Below, piece after piece: positions 13,112-26,200 of a stretch of 64,000 nt of DNA. The notes under the pieces were generated by a model, which saw nothing but the letters and a program-made list of their open reading frames with translations, did not search any database and was not told where the DNA came from. Location of the stretch: assembly GCA_003212535.1 (NCBI GenBank), contig QCPO01000001.1:1-64000 (forward strand), read 5' to 3'. The position numbers were made by a program, and so were the translations under genes. The stretch comes from Prochlorococcus sp. AG-436-O11. GTDB taxonomy: Bacteria > Cyanobacteriota > Cyanobacteriia > PCC-6307 > Cyanobiaceae. Positions within the stretch are counted from its first letter, which is position 1; each line of letters begins with the position of its first letter.

Positions 13112-14530
13112 ATGGTGATTGCTAATTCAACTAAAACATCCATACCAAATTACGTAATTACAGATATTTCATTATCAGATTTTGGGCGTAAAGAAATTAA
13201 AATTGCTGAAACTGAAATGCCAGGTCTAATGGCACTTAGAGATAAATACCATTCTGAAAAGCCACTTAAGGGTGCAAAAATAGCTGGTAGTCTTCACATG
13301 ACTATTCAGACAGCAGTGTTAATAGAAACGCTTGTTAATCTTGGAGCGAAAGTAAAATGGGCTTCTTGTAATATTTTTTCAACTCAAGATCATGCAGCCG
13401 CAGCTATTGCAGATCAAGGTATTTCTGTCTATGCAAAAAAAGGAGAGAGCCTTGATGAATATTGGCAATATACCCATTACATTTTAGATTGGGGTTCAGA
13501 CTCTCCTAACATGATTCTTGATGATGGAGGAGATGCAACAGGCTTATTGATACTTGGTAGTAAGGCAGAAAAAGATTTATCTGTTTTAGATAATCCTAGC
13601 AACGAAGAGGAAATAGCTTTATTCAATTCTATTAAGTTTAAATTGCAACAAGATAGTAGTTTTTACTCTCGTATTAAGAGTAATATTATTGGTGTTACTG
13701 AAGAAACAACCACAGGAGTTGCAAGACTTTATCAATTGGAAAAGCAAAATGCATTACCTTTCCCAGCTATTAACGTTAATGATTCAGTTACTAAAAGCAA
13801 ATTTGATAACTTATACGGATGTAGAGAATCTCTAGTTGATAGTATTAAGCGTGCAACTGATGTAATGATTGCTGGAAAGGTTGCCTTGGTAATAGGATTT
13901 GGTGATGTTGGAAAAGGATCTGCACAATCATTAAGAGGACTCGGTGCAATTGTAAAAGTTGCTGAAGTTGATCCAATATGTGCTCTTCAAGCAGCTATGG
14001 AAGGATTTAGCGTTGTTACACTAGACGATGTTGTTGAAGATATCGACATCTTTGTTACTGCTACTGGGAATTATCAAGTAATAACACACGAAAATCTAGT
14101 CAAGATGAAGAATGAGGCTATAGTTTGCAATATTGGACATTTTGATAACGAAATTGATGTTGCTTCTTTGAAGAATTATCCATGGGAGAACATTAAGCCG
14201 CAAGTCGATCACATAACTTTGCCAAGTGGCCATAAAATTATTCTTTTAGCAGAAGGCAGATTAGTCAACTTAGGCTGTGCTACAGGTCATCCAAGCTTCG
14301 TAATGAGTAACTCTTTTACTAATCAGGTGTTAGCTCAAATTGAACTTTTCAATAAATCGGAGGAATATGATAAAGAAGTTTATGTATTACCAAAACATTT
14401 AGATGAAATGGTCGCGAGATTACATTTAGATAAAATTGGTGCAAAATTAACAAAATTAACTCAAGAACAGGCTAATTATATTAATGTTTCTGTTGAAGGA
14501 CCTTACAAATCAGAAATTTATAGATATTAA
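13112..14530 (+). CDS. ahcY: Adenosylhomocysteinase
   Basis: [39 protein letters not shown]-terminus. Confidence 0.97.
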   Translation: MVIANSTKTSIPNYVITDISLSDFGRKEIKIAETEMPGLMALRDKYHSEKPLKGAKIAGSLHMTIQTAVLIETLVNLGAKVKWASCNIFSTQDHAAAAIADQGISVYAKKGESLDEYWQYTHYILDWGSDSPNMILDDGGDATGLLILGSKAEKDLSVLDNPSNEEEIALFNSIKFKLQQDSSFYSRIKSNIIGVTEETTTGVARLYQLEKQNALPFPAINVNDSVTKSKFDNLYGCRESLVDSIKRATDVMIAGKVALVIGFGDVGKGSAQSLRGLGAIVKVAEVDPICALQAAMEGFSVVTLDDVVEDIDIFVTATGNYQVITHENLVKMKNEAIVCNIGHFDNEIDVASLKNYPWENIKPQVDHITLPSGHKIILLAEGRLVNLGCATGHPSFVMSNSFTNQVLAQIELFNKSEEYDKEVYVLPKHLDEMVARLHLDKIGAKLTKLTQEQANYINVSVEGPYKSEIYRY

Positions 14531-14532
14531 AT

Positions 14533-15192
14533 GTGAGTTTTATTTTTATAAATTTACTCACCTCAATACCCGAATATATTAGTAAGGCAGTTGAAAGTAA
14601 TTCAACAATCGCTTATCTTACTATCTGTTTGGCGATGTTTTTAGAAAATATCATACCTCCAATTCCATCAGAAATAATAATGCCATTAGGTGGTTTTTTT
14701 GTCTTTCAACAAAAATTAAACTTCTATATTTTGGTTTTCTGGGGTTTAGTTGGAACTATCGCAGGATCGCTGCCTTGGTATTATTTGGGTAGATTACTAA
14801 ATGAAAAAAGACTTGCAAAATTGTTAGATATAAAGGGGAAATATGTTGGAATTACAACTAATGATCTTGATAAAAGCAAACTTTGGTTTGATAAATATGG
14901 CGTTTCATTAGTTTTTTGGGGCCGCTTAGTACCAGGTATAAGAACTTTAATTTCAGTTCCTGCTGGCATGGAACTTATGCCACTAAGAAAATTTTTAATT
15001 TGGACTACTTTAGGAAGCTTAATTTGGATTGTATTATTAACATATGCAGGATATCTATTTGGTGAAAATTATCAAATGATTGAAACTTTTTTAGTTCAAA
15101 TTAAATATATTGTGAAGCCTATTTTAATAATAATTTTCGTTTATTTTTTAACAAAGTTTTTTGTGAGAATTTATAAAAGAAATATATCTTAA
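14533..15192 (+). CDS. DedA-family membrane protein
   Basis: ENIIPPIPSEIIMPLGG, FWGRLVPGIRTLISVPAG. Confidence 0.9.
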   Translation: MSFIFINLLTSIPEYISKAVESNSTIAYLTICLAMFLENIIPPIPSEIIMPLGGFFVFQQKLNFYILVFWGLVGTIAGSLPWYYLGRLLNEKRLAKLLDIKGKYVGITTNDLDKSKLWFDKYGVSLVFWGRLVPGIRTLISVPAGMELMPLRKFLIWTTLGSLIWIVLLTYAGYLFGENYQMIETFLVQIKYIVKPILIIIFVYFLTKFFVRIYKRNIS

Positions 15193-15560
15193 AAAGGAAT
15201 ATCGCTTGAGCTGTTATTTTTTGAATATTGGTTATTTTCAGAATCTTTGCGTGAACTAAGTAAATTTAATCTATCAACTCTTACTACCGGTTTAAATCTA
15301 TCTTCTCCAGTATTTTTATCTTTCCAACTATCAATCTTAAAGCTTCCTGTAATTCCGATTAAAGAACCTTTTTTAACATAGTCTGCAGCAATTTGAGCTT
15401 GCTTACCCCATATTTCTAAATTAAACCAGTCAGGCTCTTCATCTCTACTACGTCTATTTACCGCAAGAGTGAAATTTGCAACAATGCTGCCTGATTCGAA
15501 ATACCTGACGTCTGGTTCTCTCCCAGCTCTTCCAACAAGATTAATAGTGTTAATTTCCAT
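15189..15560 (-). CDS. ssb: Single-stranded DNA-binding protein
   Basis: NTINLVGRAGREPDVRYFESGSIVANFTLAVNR and DIPF C-terminal tip. Confidence 0.93.
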   Translation of the reverse strand: MEINTINLVGRAGREPDVRYFESGSIVANFTLAVNRRSRDEEPDWFNLEIWGKQAQIAADYVKKGSLIGITGSFKIDSWKDKNTGEDRFKPVVRVDRLNLLSSRKDSENNQYSKNNSSSDIPF

Positions 15561-15691
15561 GATTTTTTTTCCTAATATTACTCATATTTTTCGTTTTTGC
15601 TCAAAGTTATGCTAGCTATTCATAACTAAATGAAAGAAATTATAGAGCTTAACAAAAAATAGATATATTATTTATCTAAAAGATTATTATT

Positions 15692-16744
15692 GTGATTTTC
15701 AACAGATTAAAATTTTCTAGAGATATAGGCATTGATTTAGGTACTGCCAATACTCTGATTCACGTATCAGGTAAAGGAGTGGTTTTGCAGGAGCCTTCGG
15801 TAGTAGCGATGGACTTAGAAGAAGGAGTCCCAATGGCAGTAGGTTCAGAAGCGAAATTAATGCTAGGAAGAACGCCAGGAAATATTAGAGCCGTAAGACC
15901 ACTCAGAGATGGAGTTATTGCCGATTTTGATGCGGCAGAGTCAATGATAAAAACTTTTATTCAAAAGTGTAATGAGGGGAGAGGCCTATTAGCGCCAAGA
16001 ATAGTTATTGGTATTCCAAGTGGAGTTACAAGTGTAGAACGTAGAGCAGTTAGAGAAGCTGGTTTGGCTGGGGCTAGAGAGGTGCATTTGATTGATGAAC
16101 CTGTAGCAGCAGCGATCGGAGCATCATTGCCAGTCACAGAGCCAATTGGAACTATGATTGTTGATATAGGTGGTGGTACTACTGAGGTCGCAGTTTTAAG
16201 TTTAGGTGGAACTGTTTTAAGTGAATCCGTAAGAATAGCTGGAGACGAAATAAATGAATCAATTGCGATATATCTTAAGAAAGTACATAATTTAGTAGTT
16301 GGTGAAAGAACTGCCGAAGAAATTAAAATAAAAATTGGATCTGCATTTCCAGATAATGATTTTGACTTGACTTCCATGGAGGTTAGAGGTTTGCACCTTT
16401 TATCCGGTCTTCCTAGGTCAATAACCCTAACATCGGGAGAGATCAGGGAATCTATGGCTGATCCACTTGGTAAAATTGTTGACGCTGTCAAAAGAACATT
16501 AGAACGTACTCCTCCAGAATTAGCTGCTGATATTGTTGACAGGGGAATTATGCTCGCAGGAGGAGGTGCTCTTGTAAGAGGTATTAATGATTTACTTAGT
16601 AATGAGACTGGGATCTTTACTCACATCGCGGAAGAGCCTTTGCTTTGCGTTGTAAATGGTTGCGGTGAAGTATTAGATGATTTTAGAAAGCTTAAAAGAG
16701 TTGTTGATACTCCTGATTATATAAGAAACGCTATTAGAGATTAA
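15692..16744 (+). CDS. mreB: Rod shape-determining protein MreB
   Basis: SRDIGIDLGTANTLIHV, MIVDIGGGTTEVAVLSLGG. Confidence 0.97.
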   Translation: MIFNRLKFSRDIGIDLGTANTLIHVSGKGVVLQEPSVVAMDLEEGVPMAVGSEAKLMLGRTPGNIRAVRPLRDGVIADFDAAESMIKTFIQKCNEGRGLLAPRIVIGIPSGVTSVERRAVREAGLAGAREVHLIDEPVAAAIGASLPVTEPIGTMIVDIGGGTTEVAVLSLGGTVLSESVRIAGDEINESIAIYLKKVHNLVVGERTAEEIKIKIGSAFPDNDFDLTSMEVRGLHLLSGLPRSITLTSGEIRESMADPLGKIVDAVKRTLERTPPELAADIVDRGIMLAGGGALVRGINDLLSNETGIFTHIAEEPLLCVVNGCGEVLDDFRKLKRVVDTPDYIRNAIRD

Positions 16745-16748
16745 TTGA

Positions 16749-17498
16749 ATGTTAAAAATCCGACGAATTTATAATGCTCGTTGGCGGCACAAAAAGAAAA
16801 AAGGAATATTATTTATATTTTTATTGTTTTTGGTTTTCGTAAGATTCTCAAAAGGATCATTGTATAAAGATTTTTATTATTATATTTCAAAACCTTTTTG
16901 GCCAGGTCAATTTCAAAGAGAAGTTATTAGTAAAAGTCTTGATCAAGAATTTTTAATAAAAAGTAAACAGCTTGAAAAAGATAATAAGAGATTGCGGGAA
17001 CTTTTATCTCTTCAAAGATTATCTGACTCTGATACTATTTCTGCTGCAGTTATTTCTAGAAAAAATGGTAGTTGGTGGAGACAAATTATTTTAAATAAAG
17101 GATCTAAAGATGGCGTAGAAGTTGGAAGCCCTGTTATTGGCCCTGGAGGTTTATTAGGTAGAGTAAAGAGTACTTCTTTCTTAACTTCATCTGTAATATT
17201 GTTGACCTCTCCCGAGAGCAAAGTGGGTGTTTGGATTGACAGAGTTCAAACTCAAGGACTTTTGGTAGGAACAGGAAATGATTATCCCAAACTAATTTTT
17301 TATACAAAAGATGTTGATGTAAAGGTCGGAGATTTTGTCTCGTCTTCACCAGCAAGTACTTTATTACCGCCAAATATACCTGTTGGTATTATTCAATCAG
17401 TAGATAAAAAATCAAATTCAAAAAAAACTGTAAATGTTTTACTTCTCGGGAAACCTCAGGCAATAGATTGGGTGCAAATTTTAAAAGTAAAAATTTAA
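16749..17498 (+). CDS. mreC: Rod shape-determining protein MreC
   Basis: Position after mreB; N-terminal TM plus beta-rich MreC domain. Confidence 0.9.
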   Translation: MLKIRRIYNARWRHKKKKGILFIFLLFLVFVRFSKGSLYKDFYYYISKPFWPGQFQREVISKSLDQEFLIKSKQLEKDNKRLRELLSLQRLSDSDTISAAVISRKNGSWWRQIILNKGSKDGVEVGSPVIGPGGLLGRVKSTSFLTSSVILLTSPESKVGVWIDRVQTQGLLVGTGNDYPKLIFYTKDVDVKVGDFVSSSPASTLLPPNIPVGIIQSVDKKSNSKKTVNVLLLGKPQAIDWVQILKVKI

Positions 17499-18005
17499 AT
17501 GGATAAATTTTTCAAGAAAAATTTATCTGTAATTTCATTCATATTTATTCCAATTCTTTTTTTGTGGCATCCTAATTGGCTTGGGATTATGAGGATTCAA
17601 CCTTATTGGCCCTTATTTTGGTTATTGCCTTGGTCTATGATTTATGGACCAATTAATGGATTAATAGTTGGCTTGTTTTTAGGAATTATTTTAGATTCAA
17701 TATCTATAGGAGGTGGTTTTACTCAAATTCCTGGTTTAATTTTATCTGGTATATGGTTCGGTAGATTTACAAAAGATAATAATACTTTGGTTGCACATTT
17801 TAGATATGGCTTACTTTGTGCGATAGGTAGTTTTTTGTGCGGCTCACTTTATTCTTTGCAATTCTTTATTCAAGACTCCCCTGACAACAAATTGTTATTG
17901 TTTTTCCCTAGTGTTAAAAATGTTTTGGCTCAAGTATTTCTAACAGGTCTTTTTGCTCCTTTATTTTGCTCACAACTTTTTGGACTGTTTAAGAGATCAA
18001 AATAG
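17499..18005 (+). CDS. mreD: Rod shape-determining protein MreD
   Basis: Multi-TM protein following mreC. Confidence 0.8.
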   Translation: MDKFFKKNLSVISFIFIPILFLWHPNWLGIMRIQPYWPLFWLLPWSMIYGPINGLIVGLFLGIILDSISIGGGFTQIPGLILSGIWFGRFTKDNNTLVAHFRYGLLCAIGSFLCGSLYSLQFFIQDSPDNKLLLFFPSVKNVLAQVFLTGLFAPLFCSQLFGLFKRSK

Positions 18006-18200
18006 ATACTATTGTAATTACTCTCTATAAAGAAATAACTATATTAAATAAGAGAAAAGACTAACTGCTTAAATAATAAAATAATTTTTAAATCTTCTGA
18101 ATATCTCTTAGAGGCGTCGTAATGTTATATTTTTAATTGTTAGAATAAATATTCAATGCAATATATTTTGCTTTGAAATTTTTCAAGATCTTTTTTATCT

Positions 18201-18947
18201 ATGTCAAAAGCAAGCATTTTAGTTGTTGATGATGAGCCAGCAGTATTAAAAGTATTAGTTACAAGACTTCAACTGGCAGGATATCAAGTCTTTTCAGCTA
18301 CGAATGGTGAAGAAGCTCTTGAAGCGTTTCATAGAGATTCTCCAGATTTGATAGTTCTTGATGTAATGCTTCCAAAAATGGATGGATTTGCAGTCTGTAG
18401 AAGAATTAGAGCGGAATCAGTTGTACCAATAATATTTTTAACTGCTTTAGAGGCTATTTCAGAAAGAGTGGCAGGATTAGATTTGGGAGCTGACGATTAT
18501 TTATCAAAACCTTTTAGTCCAAAAGAGTTAGAGGCAAGAATAGCTACGATTCTAAGACGCATGGGTCCTTCTATTTCAGTCGCTGAAACTAAAGAAGTAC
18601 CCTCAGGTAAAGGTGTTATGAAATTTGGAAGTTTAGTAGTTGATACTAATAGAAGGCAAGTCTCTAGGGCTGGGGAAAGAATTAGCTTGACTTATACTGA
18701 ATTTAGCTTACTAGAACTGTTATTTGATGAGCCTGGTAAAGTTGTTCCAAGAGCTGAAATACTAGAGCAATTATGGGGTTATCCTCCAAGGAGAGCAGCA
18801 GACCTAAGAGTCGTAGATGTTTACGTAGCAAGGCTTAGAGGTAAATTGGAACCAGACCCAAGAAATCCTGAATTAATATTAACTGTCAGAGGCATAGGTT
18901 ATGCTTCGCAAAGAGTCGGAGAAATAGCAACATCTTTGGCAAGTTGA
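18201..18947 (+). CDS. rpaB: OmpR-family response regulator RpaB
   Basis: Receiver DVMLPKMDGFAVCRRIR and winged-helix output domain typical of cyanobacterial RpaB. Confidence 0.88.
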   Translation: MSKASILVVDDEPAVLKVLVTRLQLAGYQVFSATNGEEALEAFHRDSPDLIVLDVMLPKMDGFAVCRRIRAESVVPIIFLTALEAISERVAGLDLGADDYLSKPFSPKELEARIATILRRMGPSISVAETKEVPSGKGVMKFGSLVVDTNRRQVSRAGERISLTYTEFSLLELLFDEPGKVVPRAEILEQLWGYPPRRAADLRVVDVYVARLRGKLEPDPRNPELILTVRGIGYASQRVGEIATSLAS

Positions 18948-18997
18948 ACCTTAGTCTGATACTTTAATTAAATAAAGTATAAATTTTGAAGTAAATT

Positions 18998-20509
18998 TTG
19001 TCTGAAATTAGAGAAGCTCGCCTATCAAAAGCTAATTCACTCGTCAAAAAAGGATTTGATTCTTACGCAGAAAATTTCCAAATATCTCATTCCTCACAAT
19101 TTCTTATTCAAAAATTTAGCTATCTAGATAATGGACAGGAAGAAGATTTTAGTGTTTCTATAGCTGGTAGGGTTCTAGCAAAAAGAGTGATGGGAAAAAT
19201 TGCTTTTTTTACGATTAATGATCAAGAAGGACAGATTCAGCTTTATTTAGATCAAAAAATTATTAATTACAATAAAGAAAATAAAAAACTCCTTACTTTT
19301 GAAGATCTCAAGGAAATTGTAGATATCGGTGACTGGATAGGAGTTTCTGGAACCATTAAAAAAACTAATAAAGGTGAGCTTTCAATTAAAGTAGAAAAAT
19401 GGGAAATGTTATCAAAATCATTACAACCTTTGCCAGACAAATGGCATGGATTGACAGATATTGAAAAACGGTATCGTCAACGCTATCTAGATTTAATAGT
19501 GAATCCTCAAACGAAAAATGTATTTAAAACAAGAGCAAAATGTATAAGTTTCATAAGAAGATGGTTAGATGAAAGAAGTTTTTTAGAGATAGAGACTCCA
19601 ATACTTCAATCAGAAGCCGGCGGAGCTGAAGCAAGGCCATTTGTTACCTATCACAATACTTTAGATATTCCACTTTATCTAAGAATAGCTACTGAGTTAC
19701 ATCTAAAAAGAATGGTTGTTGGAGGTTTCGAGAAAGTATATGAATTAGGAAGAATTTTCCGTAACGAAGGGATTAGTACAAAGCATAATCCTGAATTTAC
19801 TTCAGTAGAAATTTATCAAGCTTTCTCTAATTATATTGATATGATGGATCTAACTGAAGAATTGATTAAAGATATCGTCAATGATGCATGTGGTTCGTTA
19901 ATTATAAATTATCAAAATAAGGAAATTGATTTTTCTAAACCTTGGAGAAGAATATCGATGAAAAATATAGTTAAGGAATATACAGGTATTGATTTTGATT
20001 CTTTTAATGGTGATTTCAAGGGAGCACTAGCAGCAGTTAAAAGTATTAATGTTGAACTTTCTTCTAAAATAAATAGTCTTGGGAGACTTTTAAATGAAGT
20101 CTTTGAGCAAAAGGTTGAGTCACTACTTATTCAGCCAACTTTTATTATTGATTATCCAATTGAAATTTCTCCTTTAGCTAGGCCGCATTTTGATAATAAA
20201 GACATGGTTCAGAGATTTGAGTTATTTATTGTTGGTCGCGAACTCGCAAATGCTTTTAGTGAGTTAATTGATCCTGTCGATCAAAGGGAAAGAATGCAAT
20301 TACAGCAATCTCTTAGAGATGAAGGTGATCTTGAGGCTCATTGTATAGATGAAGATTTTTTACATGCTTTAGAGATAGGTATGCCTCCTACCGGTGGATT
20401 AGGAATTGGTATAGATAGACTTATTATGCTACTTACAAATAGTCCATCTATTAGAGATGTAATTCCTTTCCCATTACTAAAACCAGAAACAACTGCTAAT
20501 AAATCTTAA
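18998..20509 (+). CDS. lysS: Lysyl-tRNA synthetase (class II)
   Basis: [45 protein letters not shown]. Confidence 0.97.
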   Translation: MSEIREARLSKANSLVKKGFDSYAENFQISHSSQFLIQKFSYLDNGQEEDFSVSIAGRVLAKRVMGKIAFFTINDQEGQIQLYLDQKIINYNKENKKLLTFEDLKEIVDIGDWIGVSGTIKKTNKGELSIKVEKWEMLSKSLQPLPDKWHGLTDIEKRYRQRYLDLIVNPQTKNVFKTRAKCISFIRRWLDERSFLEIETPILQSEAGGAEARPFVTYHNTLDIPLYLRIATELHLKRMVVGGFEKVYELGRIFRNEGISTKHNPEFTSVEIYQAFSNYIDMMDLTEELIKDIVNDACGSLIINYQNKEIDFSKPWRRISMKNIVKEYTGIDFDSFNGDFKGALAAVKSINVELSSKINSLGRLLNEVFEQKVESLLIQPTFIIDYPIEISPLARPHFDNKDMVQRFELFIVGRELANAFSELIDPVDQRERMQLQQSLRDEGDLEAHCIDEDFLHALEIGMPPTGGLGIGIDRLIMLLTNSPSIRDVIPFPLLKPETTANKS

Positions 20510-20564
20510 AAATAACCTTGAATGAAGTAAAATATAAGAATTAATCCAATACGAAATTTTTTAA

Positions 20565-20813
20565 ATGAGTGGTGAACGTGTTGGTTTCCGTTTCAAACAA
20601 GCGGATGCAGTAGTTAAAAGAAATCCTCAAGGCCGATCAAGAAGAGGGTGGGTTATTGAACCAGTTGAGCAAACTACAAGCAGAGGAACGAAGATGCCTG
20701 CTTACAAAATTCGCTGGAGAGATAGCGAGAGACCTGAAACTGTTCTTCAGCATATGTTAATTGCCGATCCCGATCCTTCCCCTCCTCCAAGTTCAGTTAG
20801 TTTGGATATTTAG
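20565..20813 (+). CDS. Conserved hypothetical small protein
   Basis: 82-aa ORF with coding-like composition between lysS and smpB. Confidence 0.6.
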   Translation: MSGERVGFRFKQADAVVKRNPQGRSRRGWVIEPVEQTTSRGTKMPAYKIRWRDSERPETVLQHMLIADPDPSPPPSSVSLDI

Positions 20814-20837
20814 TGAAAATTGTCGCAAAAATAATAA

Positions 20838-21332
20838 TTATCTTTTAAGAGCAGAGTTTATTTCTTTTTTAATACTTTTTTGTTTATCAGCTTGTCTTTT
20901 ATCGTGTAATTTCTTACCTTTACCAATTCCAAGTTTTAATTTTATCCATGAGCCTTTTAAATAAATTGATAGTGGAATGATAGTCATGCCTTTTTTTTCA
21001 GTATTTGATTTCAATTTAATTATTTCTTTCTTGTGTAATAATAATTTTCGATTCCTTAGAGGATCATGATTAAAAAAAGAGCCCACATTTTTATGTGGTG
21101 AAATGTGAACATTTAATAGTAGGATTTCTCCATTTCTGAATGAACAATATCCATCTCTAAGGTTTGCTTTACCGTTTCTTATTGACTTTACTTCAGTACC
21201 TAAAAGTTCAATTCCTGCTTCGATTGTTTCATGTATTTCATACTGAAATTTTGCATATCTATTGTCAGCTAAACGTTTTAAGATAGGTTCTTTTTTTGGA
21301 TTTTTATTAATTTTGGGTGAATTTTTTTGCAT
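20838..21332 (-). CDS. smpB: SsrA-binding protein SmpB
   Basis: [39 protein letters not shown]. Confidence 0.95.
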   Translation of the reverse strand: MQKNSPKINKNPKKEPILKRLADNRYAKFQYEIHETIEAGIELLGTEVKSIRNGKANLRDGYCSFRNGEILLLNVHISPHKNVGSFFNHDPLRNRKLLLHKKEIIKLKSNTEKKGMTIIPLSIYLKGSWIKLKLGIGKGKKLHDKRQADKQKSIKKEINSALKR

Positions 21333-21383
21333 TTTAGTTGTAAAAATCTTTCTCCTTAGAACAATTCCTATTAATCTTTTATT

Positions 21384-22442
21384 ATGGCAATAATTTCTTC
21401 CAATATTGGCGATTCAAATTTTCCTCCTCGTAAACAAGAGCTTAGGATAGTTGATTCGAAAATCGTTTCTGAAGAAAACAATAATAAAAATCTAAATTTC
21501 GCTCGACCAAAAACATTTAAAGAATTTATTGGTCAAGAACAAATTAAGGCTTCATTAAGAATAGCCATAGATGCTTCACTGTACAGAAAAGAGGCATTGG
21601 AACATACACTCTTATATGGACAGCCAGGACTGGGTAAAACAACCTTAGCTTTTTTAATAGCAAATGAAATGAATACAAGATTTAGAATAGCTTCTGCTCC
21701 TGCAATTGAAAGACCTAGGGATATTGTTGGTTTACTACTTGGACTAAAAGAAGGGGAAGTTTTGTTTATTGATGAGATACATCGTTTAAATAGATTAACT
21801 GAAGAGCTTTTATATTCTGCCATGGAGGATTTCAGACTGGATTTAACTATGGGCGCTAATAGAGGAGCACGTTGTAGAACAATTAATCTTCCTAGATTTA
21901 CTTTGATTGGTGCTACGACAAAATTAGCATCAATTAGTGCACCTTTAAGAGATAGATTTGGTATATCTCAGAAAATTGAATTTTATTCAAATGACGAATT
22001 ACACCAAATAATTTCAAATTATTCAAATTTGATAAATCTTACATTAGAGGATAAAGCTTCTCGAGCGTTAGCCAAAATATCTAGGGGTACTCCGAGGATT
22101 GCTTTGAGATTATTAAAACGAATTAGAGATTATGCTCAAGTTATTAAAAAAACTAATCTTATTGATTTAGATGTAGTAAAAAAGGCTTTAAATTCTCAAA
22201 AAATTGATGCAAAAGGATTAGATTATTTAGATAGAAAATACTTATCTTTTTTAAACCTTAATAACAACAGTCCAATAGGACTAGATGCAATTGCCGCGGG
22301 GTTAGGGGAAGATTCTTCAATGTTAGAATTTGTAGTTGAACCATATTTAATGCAAATTGGTTTTCTCACTAGAACATCTCGAGGAAGATTACTTACTTCT
22401 TTAGGAAAAAGGTACATTAATTCAAACAATGATAACTTTTAA
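21384..22442 (+). CDS. ruvB: Holliday junction DNA helicase RuvB
   Basis: [31 protein letters not shown]. Confidence 0.96.
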   Translation: MAIISSNIGDSNFPPRKQELRIVDSKIVSEENNNKNLNFARPKTFKEFIGQEQIKASLRIAIDASLYRKEALEHTLLYGQPGLGKTTLAFLIANEMNTRFRIASAPAIERPRDIVGLLLGLKEGEVLFIDEIHRLNRLTEELLYSAMEDFRLDLTMGANRGARCRTINLPRFTLIGATTKLASISAPLRDRFGISQKIEFYSNDELHQIISNYSNLINLTLEDKASRALAKISRGTPRIALRLLKRIRDYAQVIKKTNLIDLDVVKKALNSQKIDAKGLDYLDRKYLSFLNLNNNSPIGLDAIAAGLGEDSSMLEFVVEPYLMQIGFLTRTSRGRLLTSLGKRYINSNNDNF

Positions 22443-23217
22443 AAAAGTAAAGATTTATTTTTTATTGATTTTTCTTTTAGTAAATATTTTTTATGTTGCT
22501 CCTAGCTATTCAATAAGTTCTAGGGAAGATTTATTTAAAACTGCTTTAGATTTAAGTGCAAATGGAAATTTTAATCTCGCTTTAAAACAATGGAACAGCT
22601 ATCTGGAATTGTATCCTGATGATGCAGCAGCCTTAAGTAATAGAGGAAACGTAAAACTTGTAATTGGCGACACAGAAGGATCAATAAATGATCAAGAAAC
22701 AGCTATTAATTTAAATCCTAATGAAGTTGATCCCTATATCAATAGGGGTATAGCAGAGGAAGCCTTAGGCCTTTGGTTACTGGCTAAAAAAGATTACATG
22801 TTTGTAATCTCTAAAGATAGTGAAAATTTCTCTGCTTTGTATAACCTTGCTAATGTTGAGGGATCTCTTTCCGATTGGGAAAGTGCAAGAGATTTATTTT
22901 CAAAGGCAGCAACATCTACTCCTGGATTTGCTATGGCAAGATCAAGTTTGGCATTGGCAGATTACCAGTTGGGAAATTTTGACGATTCTGAAAAAGAATT
23001 AAAAAAATTGATTAGGCGATATCCAACTTTTGCAGATGCTAGAGCAGCTTTAACAGCTCTGAATTGGAGTAGAGGTATGTTAGGTCAAGCAGAGAGTAAT
23101 TGGATAGCTGTTACAGAATTAGACCCAAGGTATTCTGAGGAGGAATGGTTAATAAAAGTAAGAAGATGGCCTCCAAAACCAACCAAAGATTTAATGAAAT
23201 TCCTTGCTATTAACTAA
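22429..23217 (+). CDS. TPR-repeat protein with N-terminal signal/TM
   Basis: Repeated TPR units ([49 protein letters not shown]). Confidence 0.85.
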   Translation: MITFKKVKIYFLLIFLLVNIFYVAPSYSISSREDLFKTALDLSANGNFNLALKQWNSYLELYPDDAAALSNRGNVKLVIGDTEGSINDQETAINLNPNEVDPYINRGIAEEALGLWLLAKKDYMFVISKDSENFSALYNLANVEGSLSDWESARDLFSKAATSTPGFAMARSSLALADYQLGNFDDSEKELKKLIRRYPTFADARAALTALNWSRGMLGQAESNWIAVTELDPRYSEEEWLIKVRRWPPKPTKDLMKFLAIN

Positions 23218-23220
23218 GAA

Positions 23221-24402
23221 ATGGATAGAGATAAATTGTTAAAAAAAATTGATTCATTCAACGATGAACTAATTAATATAAGAAGACATATCCATGCACA
23301 TCCTGAATTAAGTGGATTAGAAAATCAAACAGCGATATTGATTAGTGGTTACTTAAAGAATATTGGCTGGAGAGTCACAGAATCTGTTGGCAAGACTGGA
23401 GTTATTGCTGAGTTTGGCCCTACAGATAAAGGCTTTATAGGCTTAAGAGTGGATATGGATGCTCTACCAATAGTTGAGAAGACTAATTTAAGTTTTTCCT
23501 CAAAAGTAGATGGTGTTATGCATGCTTGTGGTCATGATTTACATATATCGATTGGGTTGGGTGTAGCAAAAATCATTAAGGATTTACATTTGAATTTTGG
23601 CACTAGAATAATCTTCCAACCTGCAGAAGAAATTGCAAGTGGAGCTAGATGGATGATTCATGATGGGGCAACTAATGGTTTAATTAAAATTTTGGGTGTC
23701 CATGTTTTCCCAGACTTGTCTATAGGCACTATTGGTATTAAAGAGGGTAGCTTAACTGCTGCTGCCGGTGAACTTCAAGTGGAGATTCAAGGAAAATCAG
23801 GCCATGGTGCAAGACCCTATGAAGGAGTGGATGCTATTTGGGTGGCATCGAAAGTTATCTCTGGTATTCAAGAATTAATAACAAGAAAATTAAATCCTTT
23901 GGATCCTGTCGTAATAACTTTTGGTAAGATTAATGGTGGAAATGCATATAATATACTGGCTGAAAAAGTTAATTTAATTGGAACAGTAAGATGTACTAAT
24001 CTTATAGTATTTAAGGGTATTGGGCACTGGCTTAACACAAATATTTCTTCTATTGCGAATACTTTTGGAGCTGAAGCTAAAATAAAATTTAGGGCAATTA
24101 CCCCTCCAGTAAATAATAATTCTGACATAAATAGAGTTATTAGAGATTCTGCAATACAAATTTTAGGTCAACAAAATGTTGTTGAATTACAAAAACCTTC
24201 ATTAGGTGCTGAAGACTTTGCTGAGTTTTTAAATGAGGTTCCTGGAGCTATGTTTAGGCTAGGGGTATCTAGTGAAAAAGGCTGTGCCCCACTGCACAGT
24301 TCAAAATTTGATCCTGATGAAAGAGCTATTGCTGTTGGAATTAAAGTAATAACAGAGTCCATAGTAAAATTAAATAATCAAAGTAAGGGAAATAGTTTAT
24401 AA
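23221..24402 (+). CDS. M20-family amidohydrolase
   Basis: RRHIHAHPELSG, HACGHDLHISIGLG, QPAEE. Confidence 0.92.
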   Translation: MDRDKLLKKIDSFNDELINIRRHIHAHPELSGLENQTAILISGYLKNIGWRVTESVGKTGVIAEFGPTDKGFIGLRVDMDALPIVEKTNLSFSSKVDGVMHACGHDLHISIGLGVAKIIKDLHLNFGTRIIFQPAEEIASGARWMIHDGATNGLIKILGVHVFPDLSIGTIGIKEGSLTAAAGELQVEIQGKSGHGARPYEGVDAIWVASKVISGIQELITRKLNPLDPVVITFGKINGGNAYNILAEKVNLIGTVRCTNLIVFKGIGHWLNTNISSIANTFGAEAKIKFRAITPPVNNNSDINRVIRDSAIQILGQQNVVELQKPSLGAEDFAEFLNEVPGAMFRLGVSSEKGCAPLHSSKFDPDERAIAVGIKVITESIVKLNNQSKGNSL

Positions 24403-24618
24403 ATGAAAATTAATAAAGTTTTTATTTTCTCTTTGGTGGCTCCAATAATGATTTTCATTTCAACTATTGGTTTGATATTTAGGCAAGATAATAAAAAGAT
24501 TTTTTATTTACCTATTGGTTTGATGGGGATTTGTCTAATTTTAGAAAAAGATTTAAGTAGAAAATTGAATAGACGCAATATTTTCAGAAAGATAAAGTCT
24601 TATCAAAAAATTAAATAA
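24403..24618 (+). CDS. Hypothetical membrane protein
   Basis: 71-aa ORF with two hydrophobic segments. Confidence 0.45.
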   Translation: MKINKVFIFSLVAPIMIFISTIGLIFRQDNKKIFYLPIGLMGICLILEKDLSRKLNRRNIFRKIKSYQKIK

Positions 24619-24685
24619 AAAAACTTTATTTATTTTTAAGTAATATTTGATGACTATTTTTTTAAAAAGAGCTATTAATAAAATA

Positions 24686-24772
24686 ATGCTAGGGGTGCTA
24701 AGAAATTTAACTTAGCTGAGATCATACCCTTTGAACCTGAATCATTAATTCTGATACAGGAAAGTGGAATTC
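24686..24772 (+). promoter_or_regulatory. TPP (THI-element) riboswitch upstream of thiC
   Basis: aggggtgct...gctgagatcataccctttgaacctgaatcattaattctgatacaggaa matches the thi-box core. Confidence 0.92.
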
Positions 24773-24812
24773 TGATCGAACTTTAGTAATAAACATTTTT
24801 AAAAATTTATAA

Positions 24813-26186
<1,374 letters not shown>

Positions 26187-26200
26187 TTTTACTTTAATAA

